Below, one piece after another: positions 23,491 to 55,100 of a stretch of DNA of 64,000 nt. The stretch's first letter is position 1. Every line of letters begins with the position of its first letter. This DNA comes from Tubiluchus corallicola (taxonomy: Eukaryota > Priapulida > Priapulimorpha > Priapulimorphida > Tubiluchidae): the NCBI GenBank assembly GCA_030141605.1, contig JAQGDQ010000021.1, positions 1,207,347 to 1,271,346 of the forward strand. Direction: 5' to 3'. The notes below the pieces were generated by a model that was given only the letters and a program-made list of their open reading frames with translations, ran no database searches and was not told the DNA's origin. The translations under genes and the position numbers were made by a program.

Positions 23491-24381
23491 TATTTAACTC
23501 CTAATTAACACCAGAATTACAAAATAAACAGTAAGAGCTATAATTAAGTAATAATTGCGATAAATATATACATGTGTGTGTATGTGTGTGTACAAGAAAG
23601 TGTCAGGGGGTGCAGGAGAAAGGGTAGCGAAGGACGAATTGATCATCAAAGTTACCTACCCTTCCGAGATTAATGTAAATTATAAAAATAAATTATAGCG
23701 TTGCTGTCTTATTATTACATATAGAGTAGAAGAAAAATCACCGTTGCTGAAAAATCTAGGGGGAACAAATTATGTATGAAAGACGAGGTGACTAAATAGA
23801 CAACATGGTATGGAAACAACGTAATAAAATGGAAATATGTAATGATACTCACAAAAATGTGTAAATTATATAAATTACTGATTAAACTATAAGAAAGGAA
23901 ACCAAATCAGACCAAATCAAAGAAGTAAATAAATTATAATTAAAGAATCAGTAATGGGAAACAAAATATGCATGATGAAAGGAAACTAAATATAATGAAA
24001 TGAATATATGACACTAGCTGGTCAAATGGATGTACGCAAAAAAAGAGGGGCTTGGGTTTCAAAAACTTACAGGTGAAGACAGCAAAACGCGCAGGAAAAT
24101 GTACATAAAGCGTGTGCAGTAGAAATTGCAAAAATTTTGATTGTTCCTGAAGACCCGGGATATACAATGGGGTCATAAATTCAATTCAAGTTCAATCAAC
24201 ATTATCTGTCAACAGAAATTGATATTTGACACTTAACTAGCGCACATAATACACGTACGTCAGTACTAAAATGATAACATACAACAAAAATTCAATTTTG
24301 GGGTTGGAAGGGAAACGTATTGAGCAGGAGCGCTAAAACGCTTTTGTTTAGGCTAGTGTGTAAAACTACCTATGGTCTTGG

Positions 24382-24590
24382 CAGTGTTGGCCAATGATGA
24401 GGCGTTTGGCTTCACCAGTAAACCACGTGATTCTAAACCTACTAGTTTCGTCTTGTTTGAGGACATCCGTAAGCACCAAAAAAGTCAGCAAATTACTGAT
24501 GCCCTTGCCGATTTGTTAATGTTAGAGGAAGAGGGACAGTCTGGAGTATTTCATGGGAGTGTAAAATTTTGGAGCAAACAGATTTCATAA
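24382..24590 (+). other. Unrecognised coding-like open frame
   Basis: The frame from about 24372 to TAA at 24588-24590 encodes roughly 70 residues with balanced composition, including FEDIRKHQKSQQITDALADL and an acidic LMLEEEG. An acceptor-like ggcag at 24382-24386 precedes it. I recognise no family. It could be an exon, a small protein or a fossil fragment. It lies about 0.8 kb upstream of the likely SPEC3/Stum promoter. Confidence 0.25.
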
Positions 24591-25379
24591 TCTGTAGGGA
24601 ATTTCGCCAAGTATCCAGTTGTTCACGTGACCACGGTCACTCACCTGTGCATATCTATTTCTATCAGAGCTAGTTGGTTCATGTTAACGGGCTTCTTTAC
24701 TTTAGTACTGACAAAGTGGTTTTTCACAGAATGGTACTGGTATATTTTGTCAGTTATATTGGTAAATACTAGGCTTGCGTTATGGAAACATACGATGTAA
24801 GTAAATGCATCATTTGTGTATTATTTTAAATCATTATGAACTGATGATTTTGAACATTTTAGTTTAATTAATGTTAATCTTATCAATTTGATAGAATGTT
24901 ATATAAATTAGTAAATTACCAAACTATATTTATTTATAACGTGCGCTCGTGTTCAGTAAAATTTAGAACTGCAGAATTAACTATGTAAAAATAGGCAAAT
25001 CATTACAGATTATAAACAGGTTTATTAGACTGATTGAGGGCAGTTAATTTGGTGTTTTAACTTAATATAAAGTGCATTAATGTGACAATCGAACGTAATT
25101 ACACTGATTGCAGCTTTCAAGTAAATGCAAATTTGTAAAACCGCTTTTTTCATTTTTAATAGAAATGACGTATAAAACACTACAAAAATTGAGTTGGGAT
25201 GTAGCAGTCATTGACTGTCGTACATAACCAACAAAACAAAAAGGCAAAAGCATGTTTTTGTATAGCAGAGAAAATAAAACTATATCTTCACTTGACTATT
25301 GTCAGGATAAAAGCGAGTGAATTATAGCATTGGGGCAGAACTTCTTGGCATTACCACGCGAAGCCACTACTATAGCTGC

Positions 25380-25660
25380 TTCAGTGGGCTTTCTCGCGTC
25401 ACGTGCACATGACTTGCAGATCAGTTCAGTCTGGCTTCAGCGAGCAGCTGGAGCGGATGTCGATCTTGCTACATCTTTCCTTTTTAGCAGCAACTGTAGA
25501 ACACATTGATCCAAGTTCTGTGGATAATATCATTTGCCGATAACTGTCGGTTGTTGCTCAGCGAATTCTGAATTTATTACTAGATTTCTCCGTGAAATTA
25601 GTGAGGCCCAGAGTTGAGGATTAAAGGAATTAGTTTACGTCGACTTGGAGAGTATCAACG
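25380..25660 (+). promoter_or_regulatory. Probable promoter and 5' non-coding exon of the SPEC3/Stum gene
   Basis: A locally GC-richer stretch contains cgtcacgtg (CACGTG at 25400-25405), and leader-like sequence follows, ending at a strong donor AACG|GTAAGT at 25660/25661. The next good acceptor on this strand with a coding continuation is at 29235, directly before the SPEC3/Stum ATG. The transcription start is not visible, and no classic TATA box is evident near the CACGTG. Confidence 0.45.
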
Positions 25661-26392
25661 GTAAGTGTTGTTATCAAATGTCGGTAAAGATAAGTGGATA
25701 CTGCATCTAGTAATCATCTTGTACACTGTTCACTCCATGTGGGCGAATCCATCAACATGCAGTTCAGTTCAACCCAGTTCAATTCAAATTTTTATTCGGG
25801 TAACTAAGCCATAAAAAATACAAATACAGTACTAAAATGAAATAAAATACAATGAAATATAATATAGAAGACTAAAATGTAAATTCAGGGTTAGTAAATT
25901 AAGAGCTAAAATAAGTTTTAGAAATTAATTATGTAATATTTTTTCTTCCACTCCATGTGCAATATGCGGGAACGAGATTTAAAAACTTTGACTTTAGCGC
26001 ATTAAGTTGGTAAATGATGCAGAAGTAACACAGGCTTCCCGATGACGAACAGACATACATTGTTAGCCAGGGAACATTACGCATTAGTCATGCACATAGA
26101 CATGTGTTGCTTGTTATAATGCAACGGGCAAAAATCACATGGCTAACAATGTTTGTTTTCGCGCCATCTGGAAGATTGTGCTATCGCCGTGCAGCTTACC
26201 AACTTTATTTACAATACATTGAAACGTATTGCAATCTTTAGTCTGCTTACAATAACAATTAGTCACTCTTTTTTTACAAAAAAACAAAGTGATTTTACTA
26301 AATAATATCATTCTATAGTAATGCATTTTGGGAGAAACGTAATGCCTCTCAGGGTCAAAAGTTTTATATAGTCATTTGCATGTTTAACTTCT

Positions 26393-26800
26393 GTTTGATA
26401 TAAGTTAGCGATTTATATTGATTTTTGCCAACTAAATACCTTTGTTTGATATAAGTTACCGATTTATGTTGAATTTTGCCAACTAAAGACATTTGTTTGA
26501 TATAAGTTACCTATTTATGTTGAATTTTGCCAACTAAAGACATTTGTTTGATATAAGTTACCTATTTATGTTGAATTTTGCCAACTAAAGACATTTGTTT
26601 GATATAAGTTACCTATTTATGTTGATTTTTGCCAACTAAAGACCGCTTTTTGATATAAGCTACCAATTTATATTGATTTTTACAAACTAAAGACCTTTGT
26701 TTGATATAAGTTACCGATTTATCTTGCTTTTTGCCAACTAAAGACCTTTGTCTGACATAAATTACGAATTTATATTGATTTTTGCCAACTAAAGACCTAA
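26393..26800. repeat. 51-bp minisatellite, about eight units
   Basis: The unit starts tttgatataagttac and contains ttgccaactaaagac; the period is 51 bp (for example ccaact at 26530 and 26581). Because 51 is a multiple of three, the minus strand has a 17-residue periodic open frame (SLVGKNQYK...). That frame is a by-product of the array and not evidence of a gene. It lies in the first intron of the SPEC3/Stum gene. Confidence 0.9.
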
Positions 26801-29241
26801 GTGACCATACGTGACCATGCAATTAATAACTAATATTTGTTTATAGCTTTGGATCTTCTTTTATCATAAAGGTGTTTTGTTGGAGCTGTGTATCTGTATC
26901 ACATAACTCTGTTAAAGTAATACACATAATTATACGCATCGAAGCAGCCGTGTGCACGAAATGTCCAATTGCAACTCCCAGGACAGCTCATAAATGCCGA
27001 GTGTATTGTGCTAAGCACTGGTTAAACTTCACAGACATTGATTGCATGTGTTTGCATACTTGATCAACCAGAGCGCTGCAAATTATTATAATTAAGTCGA
27101 GATTCTATAAAGTCAACTTAAAATCGATAATTATCCCGGCAAATCCGACTCTCCATAATTAACAATTGTTGTAGACATAACCGAATTTATAGACTCAATA
27201 AAACATCACAAGCTATTGTATTCTCTTGTAATGGTCATTTCATATAGCTCCCTATTTATGTTTGTTTTGTGTAATAAGATTTTCGGAAACTCTGTTAATG
27301 CTAAAAGGATTCATTTGGACAGTTTAACTAAACGTTAATCTTGCTGTGTGCAGAAATCTTAAATGGAACGTGTCTTGTTTATGTAGCAGTTTAGTGACGT
27401 AAATTGATTCAAGTTAAAATACTTTTTCTGGAACCTCACTTATGCTGAGACAGTTTGTTCGTCTGTTCGTTCCTTGTTCACGCTAAAACTGCTCACTAAG
27501 AAGGCTGTGTGAACCGTATTCCAACCCAGATGGCTTGCTCAGCTGTTTTACTAGGAAAACGTTTGCAAGAACAGTTTCACTTTCAGGTTGCTTTTCCACA
27601 CAGACATTGTCTACTAATGTAGTTTACTAAAATGATACTCATGTATAATATTTGGCTTACATAAAGTCAATTCACACTGAAATAATTAAATTTGATTATA
27701 CTACAATGTAATTTATTATTGCATGCAAGCAAAATAGTTATTGAAATGCATGTTGAAAATTATGTATCCTGTACCAAACCTGAATTTCATGTGTGTTTGT
27801 TAATCACCTCGCCTCAAAGGAATACCAGATTTCTGGACTTACAGAAATTTACCAAAATAAAACTACCTACATTTATCATATTCTCATAATGTAGACTAAC
27901 GTCCTTTAATGTTAACGTAATGTAGACTAACTTTTTTCTAATGTACTTGTGTACTTTTCACGCACATGTCATTTACGAGCAAAAGTCAAAATCGTAGTCA
28001 CGTTAAGACGGTTAATCTTGATTTAAACAGCGTGTGTTCTCACTGAGTTAAACAACTGTCATGGTAGACATACCCAGATCAATCTACATGTTCATTGAAA
28101 CGTTAAGTAATTGAAATATTTTTTAAATCATCAATTAAAAATGCTAGAGCCATTCGTCACACTTGCGATCTCACTTACTTAAGGTGCACACTTAAGATTC
28201 AATATACTTAAATTTATTCTTTTGTTTGGCACACCTACTTAGACCACTCTCTTGCTAGTGGCATAGACATGTTAGGTGGGGCATAGATAGGTTTGTTTTA
28301 TTCGTTAGCGTACTTGGCCATTTTAATTCAAACTTGCTCACTCGCTTAATTCATTTATTTAGATCTGCAGTGTTACAACTTTAGCTACGTTGCTAAACAC
28401 TCGTTCCCATACATTTTCAAGCTAGACAGTGCACTGTTTCGGTGTGAATAGGCTGAGAACATTACAAGTGGTGATCAAAAGCTTAGTGGAAAGTTAGTGG
28501 AAATTTGTTTATCCCACAAATTTATAGAGAAACATCTCACGTGCCAGCTTTGACTTTTTAACATGGTGCGACTGCTGATAATCTAACTTTGAATCCCTTA
28601 AGGCGTAGATCGGCAACTGTGGTTATTTATGCACTTTCACAGCTTTTCTCAGTAAGATGCTGGCCTCTTTACCACTTACCAGTTACCGCGGTTGCTTACA
28701 CTGCCACCGTCTTCTCTTGATGACCATCAAAAAATAATTTAAAGAGTGTTGGGGGTGTAGCTGTACTCTACCCCTCCCCCCCACACACACTACTCTTCCT
28801 CACCGTTTTTATGGTACCTTGATGCCAGTAAATAGAAAAAACGTTGAATTTATTCAATTGCGGAAAAAGAATATGGCAGTCAGCAGATTTTATAAACGTG
28901 CTTAATTTGCTTAAACGAATCCACGCAAAGAATAATGTATCACACAGACAACATTTCCAAAAATCATGTTTTCAGGGTCACAAAAGGTTGCAAAAACATC
29001 GCCATCGATTTTTGTAACATATTTACGTTGCCGAAACAAAGCTACATAGTTATAACAGCACATGAGTTTAATACATAGCTAATAAGGAACTCATAAATAT
29101 TTTATGTGTGTCTTTCAAAAAGTTCCTATCCAATTTTACTTCCTTTCTTCCTTCAAAGACCTTCGTTTTTCATTTTCTTATTTATGTTTGCAAGATGTGA
29201 ATGAAAGGCATTGCTAATTGTTTTTCTTGATGTAGGTAAAA

Positions 29242-48440
<19,199 letters not shown>

Positions 48441-50430
48441 ACCAGTGTAACGTATATATGTGAGATTTTAACCCCTCTGTAACGTGCCAACAATACTTGA
48501 TGCAAACGCCTCATTCACTAGTGTACATTTTATTCGTTGATAACGACAATTGATGCAAACCTAAAAAAACTGAAGAAATATTTATACAGCGCTAGTGTAT
48601 AACTCACTAAAACTGTACCTTCTGTTACTCCAGTAGACTGGTACCACAAGTGTTGATGTGCGTTATGTAGAAAATGCGCTGAGTAGTATTAGATTTGCGA
48701 TCTCAACGTAGAATCAGGAAGAGTTGTGATTTCTTACTTCTGCATAGTGCAGTGCGTGCTTTCAAAGTATTTACAACGCCAGCAATGTAGATCAGCAGCC
48801 TGGAGGCGTGAACATCACCTTGTCACTTACATGTATTATAGTACAGAGATCCCAAATCGTTATCCTTTTTCCAGTATTGCTTGCTGTGGTTTTTAGATTT
48901 TATAAAAATAGTAATTATTACGTACCCGCTTTATATTACTATTATCGATGTTGATGTATTTGTATATTCGTATTTTTATTAAGTAACGTGTTATGTACAG
49001 TGTCTTTCTTGTTCTGCTAGAGAATTGTTACTAGGCTATCTTGCAATGTCCCGTCTTAACGACCATCACATTATAGCCTTTTGTAAAACATTGACATGTA
49101 AATTTGTAAAACTGTAAGTGGGTAACATAGTTTTGTGTATTATTATAAAATTCTTTATGTCGATAATCAACTGATTTTTACGCAAAACCCAGCAACAAAA
49201 TTTATAAAAAATTTTATAGAATGATGACATTTTAAGAACAGATTTGTTCCCTTTTTCAGATCACTATTACATATATAGTCTAAAAAATTAAGGAAGTTGA
49301 ATAAAAAGATATGTAGCAATGAATATTAATTTTAGAAAACATTTAGACAAGCCTCGTGTAACCTTAGAAATTATAAAATTTAAATACCAAAGTATGTATA
49401 TTGGCCTAACAAAGGTAATTTAGAAAACATTTTAACTATAGTGATTCGTGACAAACGTTCGTCTAAATGTTTTCTAAATAATTATTGTTATATGTCTCTC
49501 TGTTTAACTTTTGGAATTTTTTAGATTATAAGTTAGACCTATAATGAGAACAAACGTGTTCTGTAGATGTCAGCGTTCTCTAAAAATCTTTTATAAATTA
49601 TGTTGTCGGATTTTATATAAAGACAGTATTGTTTCCTTTGATTGTTGTTATTTTAGTAAAACTTAGGATAACCTTTAGTTTCCTTTAGCAAAACTGTTTA
49701 TTTAGGGGGGGATGGGAGTTACTCGCTGAACTATAGAAACGCATTTGTGTGAGAATTATGCTGAAATGAGTCAAAATTCATTATGATCTTATATAAATAC
49801 TTGATTTATACGTAGTTATAATAAAAACAAGAAAGTCCCGATGCTTTGTTCACAAATACAAATAATTTGTAAGATTCGGTACCTATTTTCTGTTTGTGCA
49901 GTAAAAACAGCATACTCCTCATGCAGTCTTTCATTCCCTTGCGTTTTTTCGAGAAACCATTTTTGTACAGATTCTGAATTTCTTCGTCTTCTAAACCGTT
50001 CTGCATTTTGTTAATAATTTATTTGGCAAATTGCCAGTGATTTGTGTAGCACCAGGCGATAAATGCTTAATTCTCTAATTGATTAAACTTAACCTCGGAT
50101 AACCTATGCGTTGCATCGTTTTTTCTGTGTCGTTTTCTGAGGTTATTGATTAGTTAACGCTTTGTTTCATTGCATTATTTAAATTATGCCTTTTTGCGGG
50201 TCCTTTTGGTTATGACTTTGAGGTGACCTTCAATAAGGGGTGTGGTGAAATTATGTTCTGGGTCACCACACTTTTCTATTGTTTGTAAAATGATCTAGAC
50301 TTGTGGACTTCAAGTATAATTTGTGCAGCAAATGTGATTTTTTTCATGGAATTCATAACCTGATCATGCTTAATTTAGTTACATTGAAATAATACAGTGG
50401 AAAATATCTCTGCTCTGTTCGATCACAAAT
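48441..50430. other. SPEC3/Stum 3' flank and intergenic sequence; no gene
   Basis: AT-rich. AATAAA at 49300-49305 is a possible polyadenylation signal about 0.86 kb after the stop codon; I cannot confirm it. No other feature was recognised. Confidence 0.4.
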
Positions 50431-50545
50431 CACAACAACAACAACAACCGTCACCTCCACCACCTCCACCACCACCACCACCACCACCACAACAACAACA
50501 ACAGCAACAACAGCAGCAGCAACAGCAGCAGCAGCAACAATAGCA
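50431..50545. repeat. (CAA/CAC/CAG)n trinucleotide tract
   Basis: Successive blocks of caa, cac, then caa/cag. The minus-strand Val/Ala-rich frame over it is a low-complexity artefact. Confidence 0.9.
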
Positions 50546-50954
50546 CAGCCACAACAACATGAAATTGGTTGTTTCACGGCACCCCTAGCGCAGTGCAAAA
50601 ATGCATTTTTAATGACGAAGTTGTTCTCAACAACAGCAGTTTTTCTGTGCCTGTCATTCTGACAGCTTCTCCGATAAGTCTAATTACATTATTGTCTCAT
50701 TAGTTATGCCTCTGATTATAATACAAACAGCAATTTACAGGTTACCATGACGTAATTTTAATTATTAATAAAATCATTATAATTGCAAATCTTTGAATTA
50801 ATATTATGTACTTGTTATATTTTGTTACATATATTTGTTGTGCTGCTTGGTAATAATATTATTATATAATAAAAAAACGACCGTAAAACGATCTTATTCT
50901 GGGTTTCAATGAATTTACTGTCCTGTAAATCGTTATTGCTTCAGCTGATGGAAA

Positions 50955-51310
50955 TTTCAAATCAAAGTTACAAGTCAAAGTAATGAATTTATATAAAAAA
51001 TGTCATTGCATTTAATTATTTTATTGTACTCAAAGTACTGCACTTTTTTTAAGTACTATATTGTACTGACAGAACAAAGTTATGAATCAAAGTTATAAGT
51101 CAAAACTATAAATTTATATGAAAAATATCATGGCATTTTATTTCTTAATTGTACTTAAAGTATTGTATTTTTTAAGTACTGTATTGTACTGACATAACAA
51201 AGTTATAAATCAAAGTTATAAGTCAAAGTTATAAATTTATATGATAAAATATCATTGCATTTAATTATTTTATTGTACTTGAAGTACTGTGTTGTACTAA
51301 CAGAACAGAT
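50955..51310. repeat. Three-copy tandem repeat, about 120 bp per unit
   Basis: Each unit starts with caaagttataa(a/g)tcaaagtta-type sequence, runs through attgtactcaaagtactg, and ends with gtactgacagaac. Units start near 50958, 51073 and 51197. The repeated core is caaagttataagtcaaa. Confidence 0.8.
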
Positions 51311-52449
51311 GAGTGCTATTATTTCAGCCTTTACAAGTAAATCACTTTGACGAAAATTGCCGTTTTATTTTATAAATAAGCATATTTAAAATAATATCTT
51401 TGGTGAACAGTCCGAAAGATAACAAGATCACCTTGGGTTTATTACAATCATTGACAAAAAATAAACACTATTAAAAGCAATGAAATATAAGAAAATATTG
51501 CAATTAGAGAGCAGCAATGCATACCGACGTGTAAATAAAACGTTTTGTTGCACCCGTGCATTGTTGAGTCAGCTTTAACCCATTAACATTCCTATCGTAC
51601 TTTAACATTGGGCTGCCAGAATACCCGCGTATTTAAAGTTACAAAAGTGCTTAGTGATATGAAAACGGTTAGAATTAAAAAGGAAAAGTTTTTTGAATGT
51701 TGTTCGAGTTTCTCTCTGTTGTCAGAAAATAGACTCCACTCTAACAGGTCAGAAAATGTTCGAAAATTACGGCCATACCGACAGAAACTTTCTTGCCGAC
51801 GTTTGTCTTCAGTATCGATGTATAGACGTCTTTAGTTAAATCTAAATCTAAAACTCAAAATCTTACTAACATTAATTTTCAATCGATCGTAGTATTGTGT
51901 TACCAAAAACATATATTTCATAATAAGCTTGACATTGCGTCTAGGTTATTGTTCACAGTTTCTGTCAAGTTTGTAACCTTATTCGTCTCTTGTAGCTCTC
52001 GATGATAACGCGAGCTTTATCTCGCCTGTCGACTATTGTGTATACGTTTTCAGGTTAAAATCGTCTTCTGTAAAACAATGACGTAACGCTGTCAAAGAGA
52101 AACAGAAAGATACTGATAAACAACCGGGGGGAATTGCCAACATGCTGTCTTCACTTATTAACTGACATGCGCTACTCAAGTAGCATATAGATTCTCATGC
52201 CATCAAAATTGTTTGAAATGGGAAAATTGATTGACTTAAGTTGAAACTCTATGTTGACTTAATTGAATTGTACTCAGACAAGTGCTTTGTAACGTGCTTT
52301 TCTACATACTTCACGGCGGAAAGCACTGAAAGACATTGTCTACTCAAGGAGGTATTTGTGACGTTTACCGGAACCTGATTCATTGTCAAGGATGTCCTTA
52401 TATATAAAAAGAGCCACTGAATCAGGATATGTGTTTTGGCCGCGTTCAG

Positions 52450-52751
52450 ATGTTTCGTTACATGTGTATTAGTGAATGAAATAGCTACGTCAGCTATGGA
52501 AAGCATGACCTGTGGTTATCGTAGCTAGTTTATCTCTTAAAAAATTAAGATTTCCAGGCAATATGTCTATTGTATTAATAAAAATATGAAAAATAATATT
52601 AACTTATATATAATAATCCGCCATCGGCATTGTTTGCCTGGAAATCTTAATTTTTTAAGAGATAAACTTGCTACGACAACCACAGGTCATGCTTTAGCTA
52701 TTTCATTCACTGACGTAGCTATTTCATTCACTAATACATAAGTAACGAAAT
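52450..52751. mobile_element. Fold-back palindrome, arms of about 110 bp
   Basis: The left arm 52450-52560 is inverse to the right arm 52635-52751. Shared strings include agtttatctcttaaaaaatt, aagatttccaggca, agcatgacctgtggtt and attagtgaatgaaatagct. The right arm has an internal duplication of the agctatttcattcact unit. The loop is about 74 bp. Confidence 0.85.
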
Positions 52752-53084
52752 AGGTCTACGCCAATTGTAGTTTTTTTCGTTTAATCTTGTTCTAACCTTT
52801 TCAAACTAATTTCACCCATTTTTAGATAGACTTATGTATGTGAAATTTATATTTATGTGAAATTCAAATTTCTGAACATTTGACATATACGTTCCGGATA
52901 CTTAGAGAGGAAAAGATGCACACCTGCTGTTTTAGAAACTGCATTTAGACTAATGGAATGTACATGTAGATTGCAGATCAGGTTCATACGATATATCACT
53001 TCTTACTGTTTCTTAAGGTCAACTATTTAGTTTCTGCAAGACGCGTACTAAAAATGCGTCGTTTAGTACGCTAACTGCTCTTAC

Positions 53085-53573
53085 ATACCTACCTACCTAC
53101 CTACCTACCTACCTACCTACTTACCTACCTACTTACCTACCTACCTAGCTACAAAACAATGTGGCCGCCTGCCTACCTATCTACCTACATACATATATAC
53201 CTACCTACCTACCTACCTACCTACCTAGCTACCTTCCTACGTACCTACCTACTTACCTACCTATTTACCTACCTATTCACCTACTTACCTACCTACCTAT
53301 CTACCTACCTGCCTACCTATTTACCTACTTACCTACCTACCTACCTACCTACCTACCTACCTACCTACCTACCTACCTACCTACCTACCTACCTACCTAC
53401 CTATTCACGTACCTACCTACCTACCTATTCACCTACTTACCTACCTGCCTACCTACCTACCTACCTACCTCCCTACCTACCTAACTACCTACCTACCTAC
53501 CTGCCTACCTACCTACCTACCTACTTACCTACCAACCTACGTACCTATTCACCTACTTACCTACCTACCTACC
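53085..53573. repeat. (CTAC)n tetranucleotide satellite, about 490 bp
   Basis: A long array of ctac units with scattered interruptions such as ttcac and ttac. It creates long plus-strand frames of Tyr-Leu-Pro-Thr repeats, which I do not regard as genes. Confidence 0.95.
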
Positions 53574-53579
53574 ACGACC

Positions 53580-55100
53580 AAAGCATTTGTAACATTAGTT
53601 CGTCAAAGTTACGGTACGTAGAGTTCACCTTGCTACCCCCGCACGTTCTTCCTGATCTCGGGATAATTAACAAGATCCAACACCTGTCTGCCTGAGATAT
53701 AATTACGGCAACTGAGCTTTCTAGCTGATGGCGGTAAAAATGTTACATCTCAGAACAAATTATTCCACAATGAAATTTTTCTAACCATTTGCCGTCTGAC
53801 TACTAAACACTGTGTGTAAGACTTCTTTTCAACAAGTTTGCACAGTACTGGGTTGTTGTTTTGCGGAGGTCCAAAAATAATTGCAGTGGTTCTATATTTA
53901 AAACACAAGAATTCCTTTCTCTATGTCGCCTATAGAATCAGGTTTCTTTTGGAAATCAATCCGCCACGCAGGAGGCTCTGTGAGCATTTTCTTAAAAATC
54001 AAAAAGTTGTGCCAGGCCTATTGGGTATTGATTGATCTGTAGGTGATGTATTCCAAGGTATATTGACAAAGGTTTCTTATGTGAAACCAATGATGGAACT
54101 CTAACTAGTCTATTGTGCTAGCGTTTGCTGAACATGCTGCATTATTCAGTTCCATTAAAGATACACATGAAATCAATGTGTACGCCTGCGTGTTCATGGA
54201 AAATGCTGTGTTGATGGAACTTGTGCATTGGCACAGTGTTGATATAAGAGAATAAAAAATATGAATGATTGATTAATGTGGCTTCCTTGAAAAAGGTGGT
54301 ATCCGCCCGACTGCAGTATTTTTTGCTGTTTGTCATCGAGTGTAGAATGCAACAAGTTGAAATCGACATAATTTATGTAACGTAGTATAGAATATGCCAC
54401 ATTATAAATTTTATAATTATACTAAGAATAGTACAGGTTGATGAACTGATTCATAACAAAGAGCTTCAGAATATTGAAAGCAGGGTGATAGGCATGGTGA
54501 TGTAACATGGGCAGGTAGGTAAGCAGGTGTAGCCTTTCAGCAGATCTCCTGTTGGGCTTGCACTAACTTTGGACCCTGTCAATAAGAATTCTGCTGGTGG
54601 AGTTACAGTTTTTCTCAAATGCTTTTCCACGTGAAAAAATAGAAAATGCATTTCGAAAGGCGCTAGATTTTTGTCCCTTTGCACACGTCTGCATTACGTA
54701 CACTCTGCCGTTTAATTTTGGATGCAGACCTAATTACATGCATTCATAAGTGTGTCTTAGATATACATCATCGATTAAAACGTCATGTCTCCCATACGAT
54801 TTTATGGTTTCGTTAAATGTGATCACACATTATTATGTATGTCTAATAACAAAACTTGATATTATTATTAAAGCCGTCAAATATCCCTGCTTTCATCTTT
54901 ATAGTTCAACACGCCAAAAGTTGCATTTCACGTATTTCAACACGATCACTTTCGTAAGATCGATCGAAACACAACAAAAACAAAATGCAAAAAATCAGTT
55001 TCAGGTCTACGTTATCTACAGAGTAATTAATTCTAGTTTCGAAAACATCAAAACAATCTTACAAGAATTTTAGAGCTTTTCTCATCAGATCAAAAGACAG
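53580..55100. other. Intergenic; no gene seen
   Basis: Short open frames here have no family resemblance. The stretch should include the 3' UTR of the minus-strand gene ending at 55101. I found no clear polyadenylation signal for that gene. Confidence 0.5.

Noticed and set aside
26613-26822. Minus-strand frame with 17-residue SLVGKNQYK repeats
   Set aside because: The 51-bp minisatellite period is a multiple of three, which explains the periodic frame.
53159-53695. 178-residue open frame of Tyr-Leu-Pro-Thr repeats
   Set aside because: It is the translation of a (CTAC)n array; the frame exists because of the repeat period.
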